Assembly: GCF_001721645.1 (NCBI RefSeq)
Contig: NZ_CP017141.1
Span: forward strand, 3,410,001 to 3,474,000
DNA length: 64,000 bases
Source: Pedobacter steynii
Lineage (GTDB): Bacteria; Bacteroidota; Bacteroidia; Sphingobacteriales; Sphingobacteriaceae
Direction: 5' to 3'
This document shows, one piece after another, positions 42,957 through 58,200 of the stretch. The notes under the pieces are model-generated. The model ran no database searches, was not told the DNA's origin, and saw only the letters and a list, made by a program, of their open reading frames with translations. How positions within the stretch are numbered: position 1 is the first letter of the stretch; every line of letters starts with the position of its first letter. The translations under genes and the position numbers were made by a program.

Positions 42957-43260
42957 GATGTAATTTTAAATGGCGCTTTTGAGCATTAATTTGAAGCTTT
43001 TTTGTGTAATTTGCTGATATTTAATGTAATATATTTATGTAAAAAATTTGTTGAAAATTTTATCTGATTTAGTTGAGTAGGTATAAATGAGTAATAAAAT
43101 TCCCAGTTTTTTGTATATTGACATTATTATGAGGAAACTATTGCCTTAGAATGACGAAGGGGTGCTCCTTTCAAGGTGGAACGTGAATTGTAAAAGGCAA
43201 GAAGGCTTATCATAGATAACGCTGAATACCTTTATTTATTACATACCATATCTACCTAAT
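42957..43260 (+). promoter_or_regulatory. Leader region of the giant adhesin gene with a structured element at 43141-43200
   Basis: About 300 bp without a gene. TTGCCTT (43141-43147) can pair with AAGGCAA (43194-43200), enclosing an AAGG/CCTT hairpin (43157-43170). This could be a leader RNA structure just before the 20-kb gene. No exact TAnnTTTG box was found; AT-rich sequence around 43000-43130 presumably holds the promoter. Confidence 0.35.
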
Positions 43261-46200
43261 ATGAGTACACTTCTACCTCTCTCAGCAGATTCTGCTGCAA
43301 TACGCTCGTTTTTATACTTTTTTAGAAAATTTTCCCGGATTGCCGGCGGATTGCTGCCTCATCAATGGAAGTTGTTGAGCTGTTTGCTGTTGTTCGGTGT
43401 TTTCGGAAATGAGGCTGCGGCACAATTTACGATAACGGAAAATTTTAAAGGAAGCTCTACCGGAAATGTGGTAATCGGAGGAGCTGCCAGATTAACCTCA
43501 GGAAATCCGGACCCTGTTGGAGCCGGTTGGCTGAGGCTGACCTCGGATGGTACCAGTCAGTCGGGATATGGATATGTAAATCAATCCTTTCCTTCTTCAT
43601 TAGGAGTCCTTGTTGATTTTGAATATGTTTCCTGGAGAAGTACTAATGTGCCGGGAGCAGATGGTTTTTCTGTGTTCTTATTCGATGCAGCGACACCCAC
43701 TTTTAGCATTGGGCAACCTGGAGGGTCTTTAGGATATGCAAACGGTAATCGTACCGGTACCATGTTGCCGGGACTTGCAGGAGGATATGTAGGATTAGGA
43801 ATTGATGAATTTGGAAACTATTCTTCTACAGTGGATGGAAAGAATGGTGCAGCCAGTTATACCCCCACAGATAACTCGATTGCACTTAGGGGAGAAGCTC
43901 CTACTTATACTTATCTTACCGGAGTATCAACAGCCCCAACAAGTATAGATTATGATGTAATTACCTCAACACGCCCAACACCAACTCAGTTTTATAGACG
44001 GGTGCAGGTAGAAATTCTTCCTGCGGCAGCTCCGAATGTGGGGAAATATACCATTACGGTAAAATGGAAAACCAGTGTGAACGGAACGTTTTCGACCGTT
44101 TTTGGGCCTTATCTTTTAAATAAAGTACCTCCTCCAAATTTAAAACTCGGTTTTGCCGCCTCAACAGGTGGTTTTGTGAATTATCATGAGATCCGTAATG
44201 TGCTGATCACCACACCAGGTGGTGTTCGTACAGATAAAGCAGTGGATAAAAGTACTGCGCTGGTAAATGATCAGCTTACTTATACCGTTAACGCAGTTAA
44301 TTCTACCGCAGTTGCTATTGGCGGACTTAAACTGGCGGATACGATCAGAAATAATAACAATGTTATTCTCCCTTCTTCGGATTTTACTATTGATAATATT
44401 ACCTTCAACAATAACGGAAATGCAGCCAATACAGCGCCAGGTTATCCTAGCGGGGTAGCGGTTGCAGGAGGGACAAACCCGTTTAATGCAACATTAAACC
44501 TCGCGGCAAACAGTACCGGTACATTTATTATAAAGGGAACGATCAAGACTCAACCTGCGGGAGGAATTATTAAAAACTCTGTTGGAGTTGACCCTACGAA
44601 TACGGGAATAACGGACACAGATTTAACAAATAACAATTATACCGTAACAACGAATGTATTTTCACCAAATGTAGATCTTGACATTGTTAAAGAGGTAAAT
44701 AATTCATGCGTGGTTTCAGGTACGGATAATACGTATTCATTAATTGTATCTAATAAGGGGCTTACGGCCACAGGCTCAACATTAGTCACAGTGGTTGATC
44801 AATTACCTCCGGGATTTACCTTTAATGCCACTGGTAGCAGCAATCCGGGATGGGGCAGATTGGTTACCGGGCTGGTTAGCACCGGGCAGATTATTACTTA
44901 TACCAGGACCAGTTCATTGGGGTCTGGCCTTGTTTATCCAACCATTATTCTAGCGACAACTCCTCCTGCCAGTCCGGCTGCAACAAGTTGGGTCAATACT
45001 GCTACTGTCACATTTGGTTTGGCAGAAAGTAACCTTAGCAATAATCAAAGTTCTGCAACCATTTATGCTAAGCCGGTAGCGCCTACAGCGACAAACGTCA
45101 CTTACTGTCAGGGAGCTATTGCAACAGCATTAACTGCCACGGGCACTAATCTGAAATGGTATACTTCGGCTGTAGGAGGAAGTGGAAGCTCAACCGCACC
45201 GATACCTGTTACGACTACTGCAGGTGTGACCACCTACTATGTAAGTCAGAGTAACGGAACCTGCGAAAGTGCGTTGACTCCAATTACGGTAACGATACAA
45301 GCTGCTATTGCAGGAAATAGCATTGCCGCTAACCAAACGATCTGTACCAATACAAATGCAGCCAGTTTAACGGGAAGTTTACCCACTGGAGGCTCGGGAA
45401 CATACGCTTACTTGTGGGAACAAAGCACAAATGGAGGAACCACATGGACAACTGCGACAGGAACCAGTAATGGACAAAATTATAATCCAGGAACCTTAAC
45501 TGCGACAACACAATACCGTCGTACGGTATCGAGTGGATCCTGTTCAAATACAAGTGCTGTAATAACTGTTACCGTACAAGCGACGATTACCGGCAATACC
45601 ATTACAGCGCCTTCACTAGTGTCGATATGTGTAACCGGAGATCCGGGACTAATCACTGGCTCAGCGCCTTCAGGTGGAAGTGGCTCTGCGACTTATCAAT
45701 GGCAAATCAGTACTGACGGGACTACATTTAGCAATATCTCACTGGCAACAGGTATCAATTACGATCCTCCCGGACCAGTGACCGTAGATACCTGGTATCG
45801 TCGTCTGGCGCAATCGGGAGCTTGTACCGTACCTAGTATTAGTAACCTGGTTAAGTTTACTGTATTTCCTGCTTTAACTGCCGGATCAATAGGGGCAAAC
45901 CAGGTTTTTTGTCAGACCGGAACACCTGCCGTGTTGAATGAATTAAGTCCTGCAACTGGTGGTGATGCTATTTATGCCTATCAGTGGGAAAGCAGCACCA
46001 CAAGTACGAGCACTGGATTCAGCCCTATTAGTGGAGCAACACAAAAAACATATACAGCTTCAGCTGCCATCAACCAGACCACCTATTATAGAAGGATAGT
46101 CAGTTCAGTTGGTTCCAGCTGCGGACCGCAAATCAGCAATGTAGTTACTGTAACAGTAAACCCTGTTATTACCGGCAATACCTTAACTCTTGCCGGAACT

Positions 46201-49200
46201 TCAGCATTCTGTCTGAGCGGAGATCCCGGAAATATTACCGGTGCAACTCTTTCAGGTGGAAGTGGTGTTTACAGCTACTCATGGGAACAGAGTATTGATG
46301 GAGGGGCAAACTGGACTCCATTAGCCACGATAACCGCAAATCTTGATCCTACTGTAATCACGACGACTACACAATACCGTAGAATCGTAAATTCAGGAAC
46401 CTGTAGCTCAACAAGCGCTCCGGTCACCGTGACTATTTATACGGCACCAACAGTAGCTGTAGCCGGGCCGGATCAATCGCAATGTAATACGACAGCCTTC
46501 ACTATGGCTGCCAATGTACCAACATCAGGTACTGGAGTCTGGGCAGTGGTTTCAGGATCTGCAGTGATTACGAATACTGCTTTGGCAAATACAGGAGTGA
46601 CTCTTGCTGCCGGCCAGACTGCTACTTTATCCTGGACCATCAGTAATGGAAATTGTGCAGTGAGTACCGATCAGGTTACCATTACCAATTTTGCTTCTCC
46701 TACCACTGCAAATGCAGGAACCAACAGCACTCAATATAATTCCGGAACATTTACATTGAATGGTAATTTACCGGTTGCGGGAACGGGTGTGTGGTCGGTG
46801 AAACCTGGAAGTACGGCTACAATTACTGATCCGGCTAACAGAAATACTACCGTTACTATTGCTCCAAATACATCCGCTACACTGATCTGGACCATCTCCA
46901 ATGGTTTATGTGCAGCCTCCTCTGCAGAAGTAACAGTAACTTATACCAGATCGGCAGACCTGAAAGTTGTCAAATCTATTGTTACTCCCGGGCCTTTCAC
47001 CGCTGGTCAGCCAATCGTTTATCGTATTATCGCAAGTAATGATGGGCCAAGTGATGCCCAGGGCATACAAATCATTGATGCCGTGCCGGCTGAAATGGTG
47101 GTTTCCACCATCAACGCAAATACCGCCGGTACTGCTGCAATTATCCAAAATGCCTCCGCAGGGAACAGTATTAATGTAACTGCTGATATTAACGCAGGTA
47201 CAGGGAATACGGTGACTATTGACGTAAACGGAACAATTGCTGCAAACTATTCAGGAAACCTGACGAATACGGTTACCGTGACCTCTCCTAATGTTCCTGA
47301 CCCTGATGGCGCTACTTCTACAGTAACCAATCCGGTGGATCGGAAACCTGTATTAGTGATCGACAAACAAGGGCCTTCCAATGTAATTGCAGGAGATGCA
47401 ATTGCTTATAAAATTACGATAAAGAATACCAGTACAAGTGATGCGATTGGAACAGCCATTGCGGATGCTATTCCATCTCAGATTATTAATACGACCTGGT
47501 CAGTGAGCAAGACCGGAACGGCGACTTTTACCGGTCCTGCCTCAAACACAGGAAATAACATCAGTTTTAATGGTACGATTCCAGCTGGTACTGCGAATAC
47601 CATTGTCATTGATGTAACCGGTACCGTATCACCTGCTGCAACCGGAAGCTTTAATAATACTGCAACTGCAACGCCGGCAGAATCGGTTCCTCCGGTTAAT
47701 TCAAATACCGTAACTACAAACATTTCCAGCAAATCGGGATTGGTGATGTTGAAAAATGGTCCGTCAACCGCTCAGGCAGGAACTTCGATTTCCTATACTT
47801 TAAAAATCACGAATAACGGACTGAGTGATGCCATCAATGCCTTGATTACAGATGCGGTTCCAGCAGAAATAAAAACAGTAAGCTGGACTTCTTCTGTGCA
47901 GGGATCAGCTACGCTGATTGGTTCAGGCAGCGGAACAGGAAACTCAGTTATTGTGAATGGTAATATTCCAACCGGTACAGCAAACGCCATTCTGGTAACC
48001 ATCAATGGAACCGTTGATCCCTCATTTAGTGGTAACATCAGCAATACCGGAACCGCAGATCCTTCGGAAACAGGTAGTCCTTCGTCGAATTCTACGGTAA
48101 CTACACAGGTAAACCGCACTCCGGTACTTACCATTACCAAAGTGGGGCCTGCTACATTAACCGCCGGACAAAACATCAGTTATACGATAGAGGTGACGAA
48201 TTTAAGTGTTGCCGATGCAAAAGCATTAGCGATTACCGATGCAGTACCAGCAGAAATCAGTAATGTAAACTGGACCACCGGTACAACTGGTTCAGCCAGC
48301 CTGATTGGTGCGGGCACGGGAACAGGAAATAACATTAGCATTACCGGAAACCTGAGTGCTGGTGCTGGAAATAAAATCACGATAACGGTAACAGGAACGG
48401 TAGCGGCTTCATTTAATGGCTCCTTGTCTAATACCGCCACAGCAACCCCTGCAGAACCAGGAACAGCACCTAAGTCCGCTACCAGCACCACGCAGGTAGA
48501 TAGAAAGCCGACCTTAAGTATTGTGAAAACCGGACCTGCAACTGTTATTTCTGGCGATCAGATTACCTACACGGTGACTATTGCCAATACCGGTACTTCA
48601 AATGCAGAAAATGTTGCCATTACAGACGTGGTTCCTGCCAGCATAAAAAATGTAAGCTGGAGCTCAACTGTTTCAGGGGCAGCATTGGTTAATGCCGGGG
48701 CAATAGGATCGGGTAATAACCTAATCGTTTCAGCTGATATTCCTGCAGGCACGGCAAATAAAGTTACACTAACCATCAGAGGAACGGTTGATGCCGCTTT
48801 TGATGGGAATATTGTCAATATAGCAACTGCTACGCCATCAGAAAGCGGAACTATTGCGGTGACTTCTTCAACAACGGCTGCGGCAAGCCGTAAACCAGAT
48901 CTGAGCATTAGTAAGACAGGACCGGCAACATTGGTTTCTGGACAGAATATCAGTTATACGATTACCGTAAATAACTTCAGTAGTTCTGATGCGAAAGCCT
49001 TAGTCGTTGCAGATCAGGTACCGGCATCCATTACTAATGTAACCTGGTCAGCAGCAACATCAGGTGCTGCGGTGATTAATGGCACCGCCAACGGTACAGG
49101 AAATGGAATCAATATCAATGCAGACCTTGCGGCGGGTAGTGGTAATGTCATCACCATTACTGTAAACGGAACAGTATCTGCTGCGTTTAGCGGTAGCATT

Positions 49201-52200
49201 ACCAATACCGTAACCGCAACACCTGCCGAGCCCGGAACTCAGGTTAAAACGGCAAGCAGCACTGCGATAATAAATAAAATACCAACATTAAGCATTCAAA
49301 AAACAGGGCCTGCAACAATTTCCGCAGGTCAACAGATTAACTATACCTTAACAATTAGCAATACCGGAACAGCAAATGCTGATAATGCGAGTATTACAGA
49401 TGTTATTCCGGCAGGGATTTCAAATATAAGCTGGCAGGCCGTTGCCGATCCGGCCGGAACTGCAACAATTGTAGGAACCTCGTCAGGTACTGGTAATAAC
49501 ATCAGTGTGAATGCCAATATTCCGGCAGGTGCCGCTAACATGGTGAAAGTGAATATTCAGGGAACAGTAAATTCTTCGGCAACAGGCACTATTTCCAATA
49601 CGGGTACGGTGACACCTGCTGAAGCAGGTACGATACCTAAAAGTTCTACAGTGACCACTACTTTACAATCGACCCCAGGTATCACGTTGTCTAAATCCGG
49701 GCCTTCAGAAATAGCTGCAGGACAGACTATCACCTATACTTTGATTGCAGGAAACAGTGGGCCTTCTGATGCGACAAATTTAAGCATCAGGGATCTTGTA
49801 CCTGCTCCATTAACCAATGTGAGCTGGACTGCAGTTTCAGAAGGCACGGCCGCGGTGACTTCAGGAGGAACAGGAACAAACAATAGTAATGTTCTTGTTC
49901 AGGGTAATATTGCTGCAGGTACAGGAAACCGTATTGTCATTACGATCAGTGGTCAGGTTCCTTCATCTACCACGGCGACATCATTCGCCAATAGCGCAAC
50001 AGCAACACCGTCTGAGCCAGGTGTACCTCCGGTAAATTCTAATACCATTACCACAATTATTATCAAAAAGGTGACCATCTCGGCTGTTAAGTCAGCAACA
50101 GCATCACTTTTCGCAGGAGAGAACATTACTTATACATTAGAAGTAAAAAATAGCGGACCAAGTGATGCGCTAAATCTGTTAGTCTCTGATCAGCTTCCTG
50201 CAGGTATCAGCAATATCAGCTGGACAAGCAGCGCCTCTGGTTCAGCCAGTGTGCTTTCTGGGGGAACTGGAACGGGTAGCGACTTAAGTTTAAGAGCAAA
50301 TATCCCTGCAGGTAATGCCAATGTGATCCTGATTACGGTAACGGGCAAAGTAGATCCTGCTTTTGGCGGAACGCAATTGGTGAATACTTTTAGTGTAACT
50401 CCTTCGGAATCCGGAAATCCACCAGTATCTTCTAACACGACTACTACGTTAATCAGTAAAAAAGCAGATATTCAGATTCAGAAAACAGGCCCTGCAACAT
50501 TGATTGCTGGTCGTCCGATAGCTTATACCATAACCGTAAATAATGCGGGACCATCGGATGCAGGCAATGTGAACATCTTGGATATAGTTCCTGTAGGAGT
50601 AACCGGCGTTAACTGGACTGCCACTGCTCAGAACGGGGCCGTCATCAATGGCACAGCCACAGGAGCGACTAATAATATTAATGTTTTAGCAACCATCCCT
50701 TCCGGATCTGGTACGGTGATGATCAATGTAACAGGAATTATTGCTTCGGACTTTACAGGAACATCATTAATTAATACGGCTACTGCTACACCGGAGGCAG
50801 GTATCACAGACCCTACACCCGCAACAAGTACCGTAACTACGGCCATTACCCGAGTTGCCAACGTGAGGATCATCAAATCTGGTCCTGCTAATATCATTGC
50901 AGGTGCTCCGATTACTTATAACCTTCGAATCGTGAATGATGGTCCAAGCGATGCACCAGGAGTTGTCATAAATGATCAGATTCCTGCAGGTATCATTACT
51001 GCAAGCTGGACCGCAACCGGCATTAACGGGGCAACAGTAAGCAGCACAAATGGAAATGGAAATGTGAATTTTACTGCTGACCTACCTGTTGGTACGGCTG
51101 AAGTAAATGTCGTGATTACCGCAAGAGTTAATCCTTCTGTACCACAAAATACAAACATTATCAATACTGCTACGGCCAACTTCCCTCCCGGAAGTCCCGT
51201 TACAGATTCGGACCCGACTTCCAATACCAGTTCTGTGCCAACCAGAGTAGGCGTGCAGACGGATATCCTGGTTTCGAAAAGCGGACCGGCTACAATTGAT
51301 ATCGGAGATAGAATAGATTATACCATAGAAGTTAAAAATGGAGGAATCAGTAACATTACTAACGCTGCGATTACAGATATTATTCCGAATTCAGTAGCCG
51401 TAACCAGCTGGACGATAACTCCGTCAAATGGGGCAACAATTGAAGGTGGTATAACTCCAATCACCGGGACCGGTAATTCTATTGTGACTTATGGGGATAT
51501 CCCGGCGGGCCCTAACAGCCTTATTCTCATCAGAATTCAGGGAACGGTAAAAACAACTGCTGATGCATCATTTACAAATGAGGTGGTGGTGACTGCAAAC
51601 GGAGAAGAAAGAAGTGCCGTGGTAACTGCGGTAAATCAATCAACAGATATTTATATAGAGAAAAGTGGTCCGCAGACTATTACAGCAGGATCAGCAATTA
51701 CATATCAGCTGAAAGTCGGTAATGATGGACCGATAGATATTAACGGGTTGTCTATTGCCGATAATATCCCTGCTGACATCAAGAATGTAAGCTGGACAAG
51801 TACCGTCGTCGGTACAGCAACAATTACCGGATCAACGGCAGGAACAGGTAATGCCATCGCAACTACTGCAGACATCGCTGCTGGTACTGGTAATTACATT
51901 CTTATCGATGTTCAGGGGACAGTCGATGCGGCAACTGCAGGTAAAAACATCGCCAATACTGCTAATGTAACGCTACCTGCCGGGAAAAGCGATTTCAATA
52001 TGGCAAATAACAGCAGTTCGGTACAAACAGCGATCATCTCTAAATCAGGTCTTTCAGTTCGTAAGATGGGACCTGCTGATGCGGTATCGGGAGCTGAAAT
52101 TACGTACACCATAATTGTGTCAAATGCAGGCCCAAGTAATGCAGTACAAACGGTTATTACTGACGCGGTTCCTGCAAACATTAGTAACGTGACCTGGACA

Positions 52201-55200
52201 TCCGCACAAAGCGGAACAGCAAATATTACCGCTGGTGGAACAGGTACTAACAGTCTCGTTAGGCTTACAGCTGATATCCCTGCAGGCTCAGGAAATGAGG
52301 TAACGATTACCATCAAAGGAAAAATTGACCCTTCATTTACCGGTTCTCTGGTAAATAATGCGGTAGCTACACCTGCAGAAGCCGGCAATCCGCCGGTAAC
52401 CTCGGAGAATGTAACCACTACGGTAACCAATAAATCTGGATTCAGTATAGTGAAATCAGGACCATCGACAGTCGATGCCGGAGGAACGGTACAATATACT
52501 GTTGAAGTAACCAATGCCGGACCAAGTAATGCACTTGCTGCTGTCATCACTGATGCTGTTCCTGCAGGGCTAACTAATGTCCGCTGGTCAACAGCAGTGA
52601 CCCCGGGCGCAATAGTTACCGCAAATGGAACGGGCACAGGCAATGCAGTTTCAGTAACTGCAGATCTTCTTGCAGGTTCAGGAAAAGTGGTATTGACTAT
52701 TACTGGAGATGTTGCAGCAAACAGCCCGGTAGGCAGCATACAGAATTCTGCCCTTGTAGCCCCCTCTGAATCAGGTAATCCGCCAGTTACCTCTAATCAG
52801 GTAACGACTGCAATTGTTAAAAATGTAAGCCTGAGCTTAACAAAATCTGCTCCTGCGACATTAAATGCGGGAGAGGAGATTACTTATACATTGGCAATTA
52901 GCAATGCAGGCCCGTCGAATGCTACAGCTGCAAGGCTGATCGATGCGGTGCCTTCAGCGATCAAAGTTGTTTCATGGACGAGTACCGCAACTGGTGGGGC
53001 AGTGATCAGTAATGGTGCTACCGGCGCCGGAAATAATGTAGACCTAACGGCAGATGTTCCGGTCAACGGAACCATTCTTGTCAATGTTAAAGGAACGGTT
53101 GATCCATTGTTTGCAGGAACACTAACCAATACAGCTGTTTTAACCCCGTCTGAGGCTGGAGAACTTCCAATTGATGCGGAGGCGGTAACTATAGTTAAAA
53201 AACTAACCAATTTACTGATCAGCAAAAGCGGGCCTTCAACTGCCATTGCCGGTCAGGTGATCACTTATCAGATCAAAGTATCTAATAGCGGACCTAGTAC
53301 CGCTTTGAATGCATCGGTAACCGATGCGATTCCGGCAGAACTGGAAGAGGTAAGCTGGACTACGGTTCTTACCGGCGGTTCAGTGATTGTGGAAGGTGCT
53401 ACGGGAACGGGCAATAACTTAAATGTAAAAGCAAATATCCCGGTAGGGCAGCAACATGAAATTACCATTAATGTAACAGGTAAAGTATCTGCTTCTTTTG
53501 GAGGAACGATCAGCAATATTGCTACAGTCACTCCTGGTGACTCAGGTAATCCACCGGTGGTAACTCCACCTGTTGAAACGGTAGTTGTTCAGCGTCCGGT
53601 GATTGTATTGAGTAAAACCGGTCCGGCTACAGGAGTAGCAGGAGGGGAAATTACCTATATCATTGAAGCGGGCAATACTGGTTTGAGTAATGCCACTAAT
53701 CTTGTGATTACAGATGCAGTACCGGCAGACATTAAAAATGTAAGCTGGTCTGCTGTGGTTGCAGGAAACAGTGTGATAAATGGGGTAAATCAGGGAACCG
53801 GTAATGCCATTAGTCTCAACGGTAATATTCCAACTGGCTCCGGCAACAAAATTACAATTACTGTTAAAGGAACAATAGATCCTGCTTTTGCCGGAACGTT
53901 AAGTAATACCGCTACGGCGACACCTGCGGAGCCTGGAAACCCAGTGGTGAATACACCTGCTGTAGAAACAGAAGTAAGCCAGTCGCCCGTTATTGTCGTG
54001 AACAAAACCGGGCCTGCAACGGCTACCGCCGGAGGTGCCATCAGCTATGTAATTGAGGTTAGCAATACCGGTTTGAGTAACGCTAAAAATCTGGCCGTTA
54101 CAGATAACCTTGATCCTGCAATTACCGGGGTAAGCTGGACTGCTACTGCTTCCGGAAACAGTACCATCAATGGTCCTGCAACGGGAGTAGGAAATGTAGG
54201 GTTAAACGCAAATATTCCTGCTGGTTCTGGTAACAAAATCAGCATCACTATTAACGGAACAATAAATCCTGCTTTTGGAGGTAAAGTGACCAATACGGCC
54301 ACAGCTACACCACAAGAACCTGGAAATCCCCCAGTGATTAGTCCTCCTGTGGAGACTAATATAGAACAGAAACCAGTAGTCGTGGTTACTAAAACAGGAC
54401 AGCCGACTGCTACTGCAGGAGCTGAAATAACTTATACTATTGAAGTTGTAAACACGGGTTTAAGTAATGCTGCTGCTACCGCGATAGTGGATGATGTTCC
54501 GGCGGAACTGATCAATGTAAGCTGGACCGCTGTTCAATCCGGTGCTGCAACCATTATCAGTGGCGCATCAGGAACGGGAAATCAGGTGCGTGTGAGCGGA
54601 GATTTACCCGCCGGAAGTGCCGGTAATAAGATCACCATTACCATAAAGGGAACGGTTAATCCTGGTTTCTCCGGAAAAATCAATAACGTTGCTACGGCTT
54701 CAGTGCCAGGTACCAATGTTCCTAATGTAGTTACTCCTCCTGTAGAAACAGAGGTGGATGCAAAACCAGGAATTGTACTGACAAAGGACGGACCTTCTGC
54801 AGCGATAGCCGGTTCTCAGATTACCTATACGATTACCGCAGGCAACACCGGATTAAGTAATGCAACCAACCTTGCGATTACAGACGGAGTGCCGTCGTTA
54901 TTGAGTAATGTAAGCTGGACTTCTCAGGCAACCGGAACTGCAACAGTGACTTCCGGGGCAAGTGGGACGGGGAATGTGATGGCCTTAAATGGAGACATTC
55001 CTGCAGGCGCAGGCAATACGATTGTCATTACCGTTAAAGGAACAATTGATCCTTCATTTAATGGTAATTTAACCAATAAAGCAATTGCAACACCATCAGA
55101 ACCAGGTGCGGTTCCGGTGGAAGCAAATAGTACAGCAGTTGTGAGTAAAACTCCCGTGCTGGCAATTGCTAAAAATGGTCCTGCAAGCATTTCTGCGGGT

Positions 55201-58200
55201 CAGGAGATTACTTATACACTAAATATCACCAATACAGGAACAGCGAATGCTGATAATGCCTCTGTGACGGATCAGATTCCAGTGAATATCAGTAATGTAA
55301 GCTGGAATGCCGTGGCTCAGGGAGCAGCAACTGTTTTGAGTGGTGCCAGCGGCAATAGTAATAACCTTTCTGTGAATGTGAATGTACCTGCCGGTGCAGC
55401 CAATTCCATTCTAATTACTGTGAAAGGAACAGTTAGCCCTTCTGCAACAGCAGATCTGGTGAACAAGGCTACGGTAACTCCTTCAGAACAAAATACTACA
55501 CCTGCAAGCTCTACCGTAACAACGACCTTAAAAGCAGTGCCTTCAGTAAGTCTGGTTAAAAGCGGCCCTTCGCAGATTTCTGCAGGACAAATAGTAACCT
55601 ACACACTGATTGCCGGTAACAACGGCCCTTCAGATGCACGCAATCTTGCGATTGCAGATGATGTGCCTGCCTTGTTAACAAATGTGACCTGGTCTGTTAC
55701 TACTGAGGGAGATGTGAACGTCATCAGTGGTGCTAACGGAACAGGAAACAGTGTCCGGATTAATGCGGATATCAATGCAGGTACAGCCAATCGTATATTG
55801 ATTACCATTACCGGAAAAGTTCCCGGATCAGCTCCTGCGGGAGTACTGACTAATACGGCCAAAGCAACTCCTTCAGAACCTGGTATTCCCGAAGTTCCTT
55901 CAAATACCATTACGACTACAGTAGATCATAAATTGAACATCAGGGCAGTGAAGTCTGCCGTTACTTCAATTGCTGCGGGTGAAGTGATTACTTATAATTT
56001 GCAGGTGTTTAATGATGGGCCTGCTGATGCCGCTAATCTGGCCATTAACGATGCAATTCCTGCGGGTATTACCGGAGTAAGCTGGACCACCAGCTCATCT
56101 GGTGCTGCGAGTATTGTAGCTAATGGAACGGGAACGGGTACTACGGTGAACCCATTAGTGAATATTCCTGCTGGTGCAGGGAATTCGATTACCGTATTGG
56201 TAACCGGAACCGTTGATCCTGCCTACATCGGAACAACATTGAAAAATAGCTTTACTGCCAACCCGTCTGAACCGGGTAACCCTCCGGTGCCTTCCGAAGA
56301 GGTAACTACAAACGTAGTGAAAACGGCAGATATCCGTATTCAGAAAACAGGTCCGTCAATGGTTGTTGTAGGTTCTGCGATTAGTTATACGATAAACGTA
56401 ATTAATGCGGGGCCAAGTAACGCCGGGATTGTAAATATTGTAGATAACCTCCCAGCCGGTCTTAGTAACGTTAGCTGGACGGCAACGGGCCAGAATGGAG
56501 CAACCATTACCGGCGCCGCTACCGGAACGGGTAATATCAATTTAAATGCGGCTATCCCATCCGGAAATGCAGCAATACAGATCATTGTGAATGGAACAGT
56601 AGATCCGTCTTTTGCAGGTAATGAGTTGATTAATACAGCTACAGCCACACCAGGCGGAGGAGTAACTGACCCGACGCCTGCAACGAGTACGGTAACTACT
56701 ACACTTAGCAGAATTGCTAATGTTAGAATTACTAAGTCAGGGCCTGCCAATATTGCGGTAGGAGAAATGATGACTTATAATTTGCGCATCGTCAACGATG
56801 GACCTAGTAATGCAACAGGGGTACTGATCAAAGATCTAATCCCTGCAAATCTGGAAGCAGGTGCAATATGGACCGCAACAGTAACAGGCGGTGCAACCAC
56901 AAGTGTGGCAGGTGGAACTGGAGATATTGATATTACCGGTGATATTCCGGCAGGATCCGGAGTGATTAGTATTGATATCAACGCCAAAGTAAAGGCAGAT
57001 AATGTTGACAAAACAACTTTTGCCAATACTGCGACTGCTTTCTTCCCTCCTGGAAGTCCTATAGTGGATCCGGAACCGGCTTCAAATACCAGCACCGTTC
57101 AAACGGTAATCAACAATGATCCGGTACTTAAAGTGTCGAAAAGCGGTCCTGCAACGGTAAATATTGGTGATCCGATCAATTATACGATCGTTATCCGAAA
57201 CGGAGGTGCCGGTAATATTACAAACGCTGATATCTCCGATCCGGTACCTGCTGATGTTAAAGTGACAAGCTGGACGGTTACCCAGGGAGGTGGAGCAACG
57301 ATTACAGGAGCAACAGGTGGATCAACCAATTCGATTGTTACTAAAGCGGATATACCTGCAGACGGTAACCCGTTAACTGCAATTACAATCAATGTTTCTG
57401 GTATTGTGGAAACGACTGCTAATGCGATATTTACCAATACCGTTACAGTAACTGCAAATGGCGAAAGAACAAGTTCGGTAGTGACTGCTGTAAATCAATC
57501 TACTGATATTAAAGTAGAAAAAACAGGACCTCAGTCAGTTACTTCAGGATCTGCGATTGCATACACGATTAAAGTTAGCAATCAGGGGCCTAGAGAGGTG
57601 ACCGGATTGACCATAACGGATAATGTACCTGCGGTAGTGGGGCAGATCAACTGGACCGCTCAGGCATTTGGAACAGCAAGCCTGACAGGTGCGGCCAGCG
57701 GAACTTTAAATGCGATCCAAACTACTGCAGATGTTCCTGTAGGTGCAGGCAACTACATTCTGATTAATGTAAACGGACTGGTTGATCCGGGTGCTGCATC
57801 AGGAAACATCAGTAATGTAGCCAGTATAATAATGCCATCTACGATTTCTGATTTCAACCTGGCCAACAATAGAAGTGAGGTAAATACTGCAATCAGTTCG
57901 GTATCGGGATTAACGATCAGCAAATCAGGCCCTCAGAATGGGGTGTCGGGTTCTGCAATTACCTACATGATTAAAGTGAAGAATACTGGTCCAGGTAATG
58001 CAAGTCTGGCTCTGATCAGAGATGTCGTTCCGGCAGGAATAAAAGATGTAAGCTGGACGGCAACCAAGACTGGCAATGCAGTGATCAATTCAGGAATTAG
58101 TGGAACAGGAAATACAGTGACTGTTTCTGCGGATATTCCTGCAGGCACTGCCAATGATGTCAATATTACCATTAATGGAACAATTGATGCCGGTTTCAGC

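Noticed and set aside
51912-52739. Long antisense reading frames inside the giant gene (275 residues here, many others along 47-63 kb)
   Set aside because: They mirror the repetitive, stop-poor DUF11 coding sequence, recur with the repeat period, and are Val/Pro/Ala-rich low-complexity translations without domains or starts in context.
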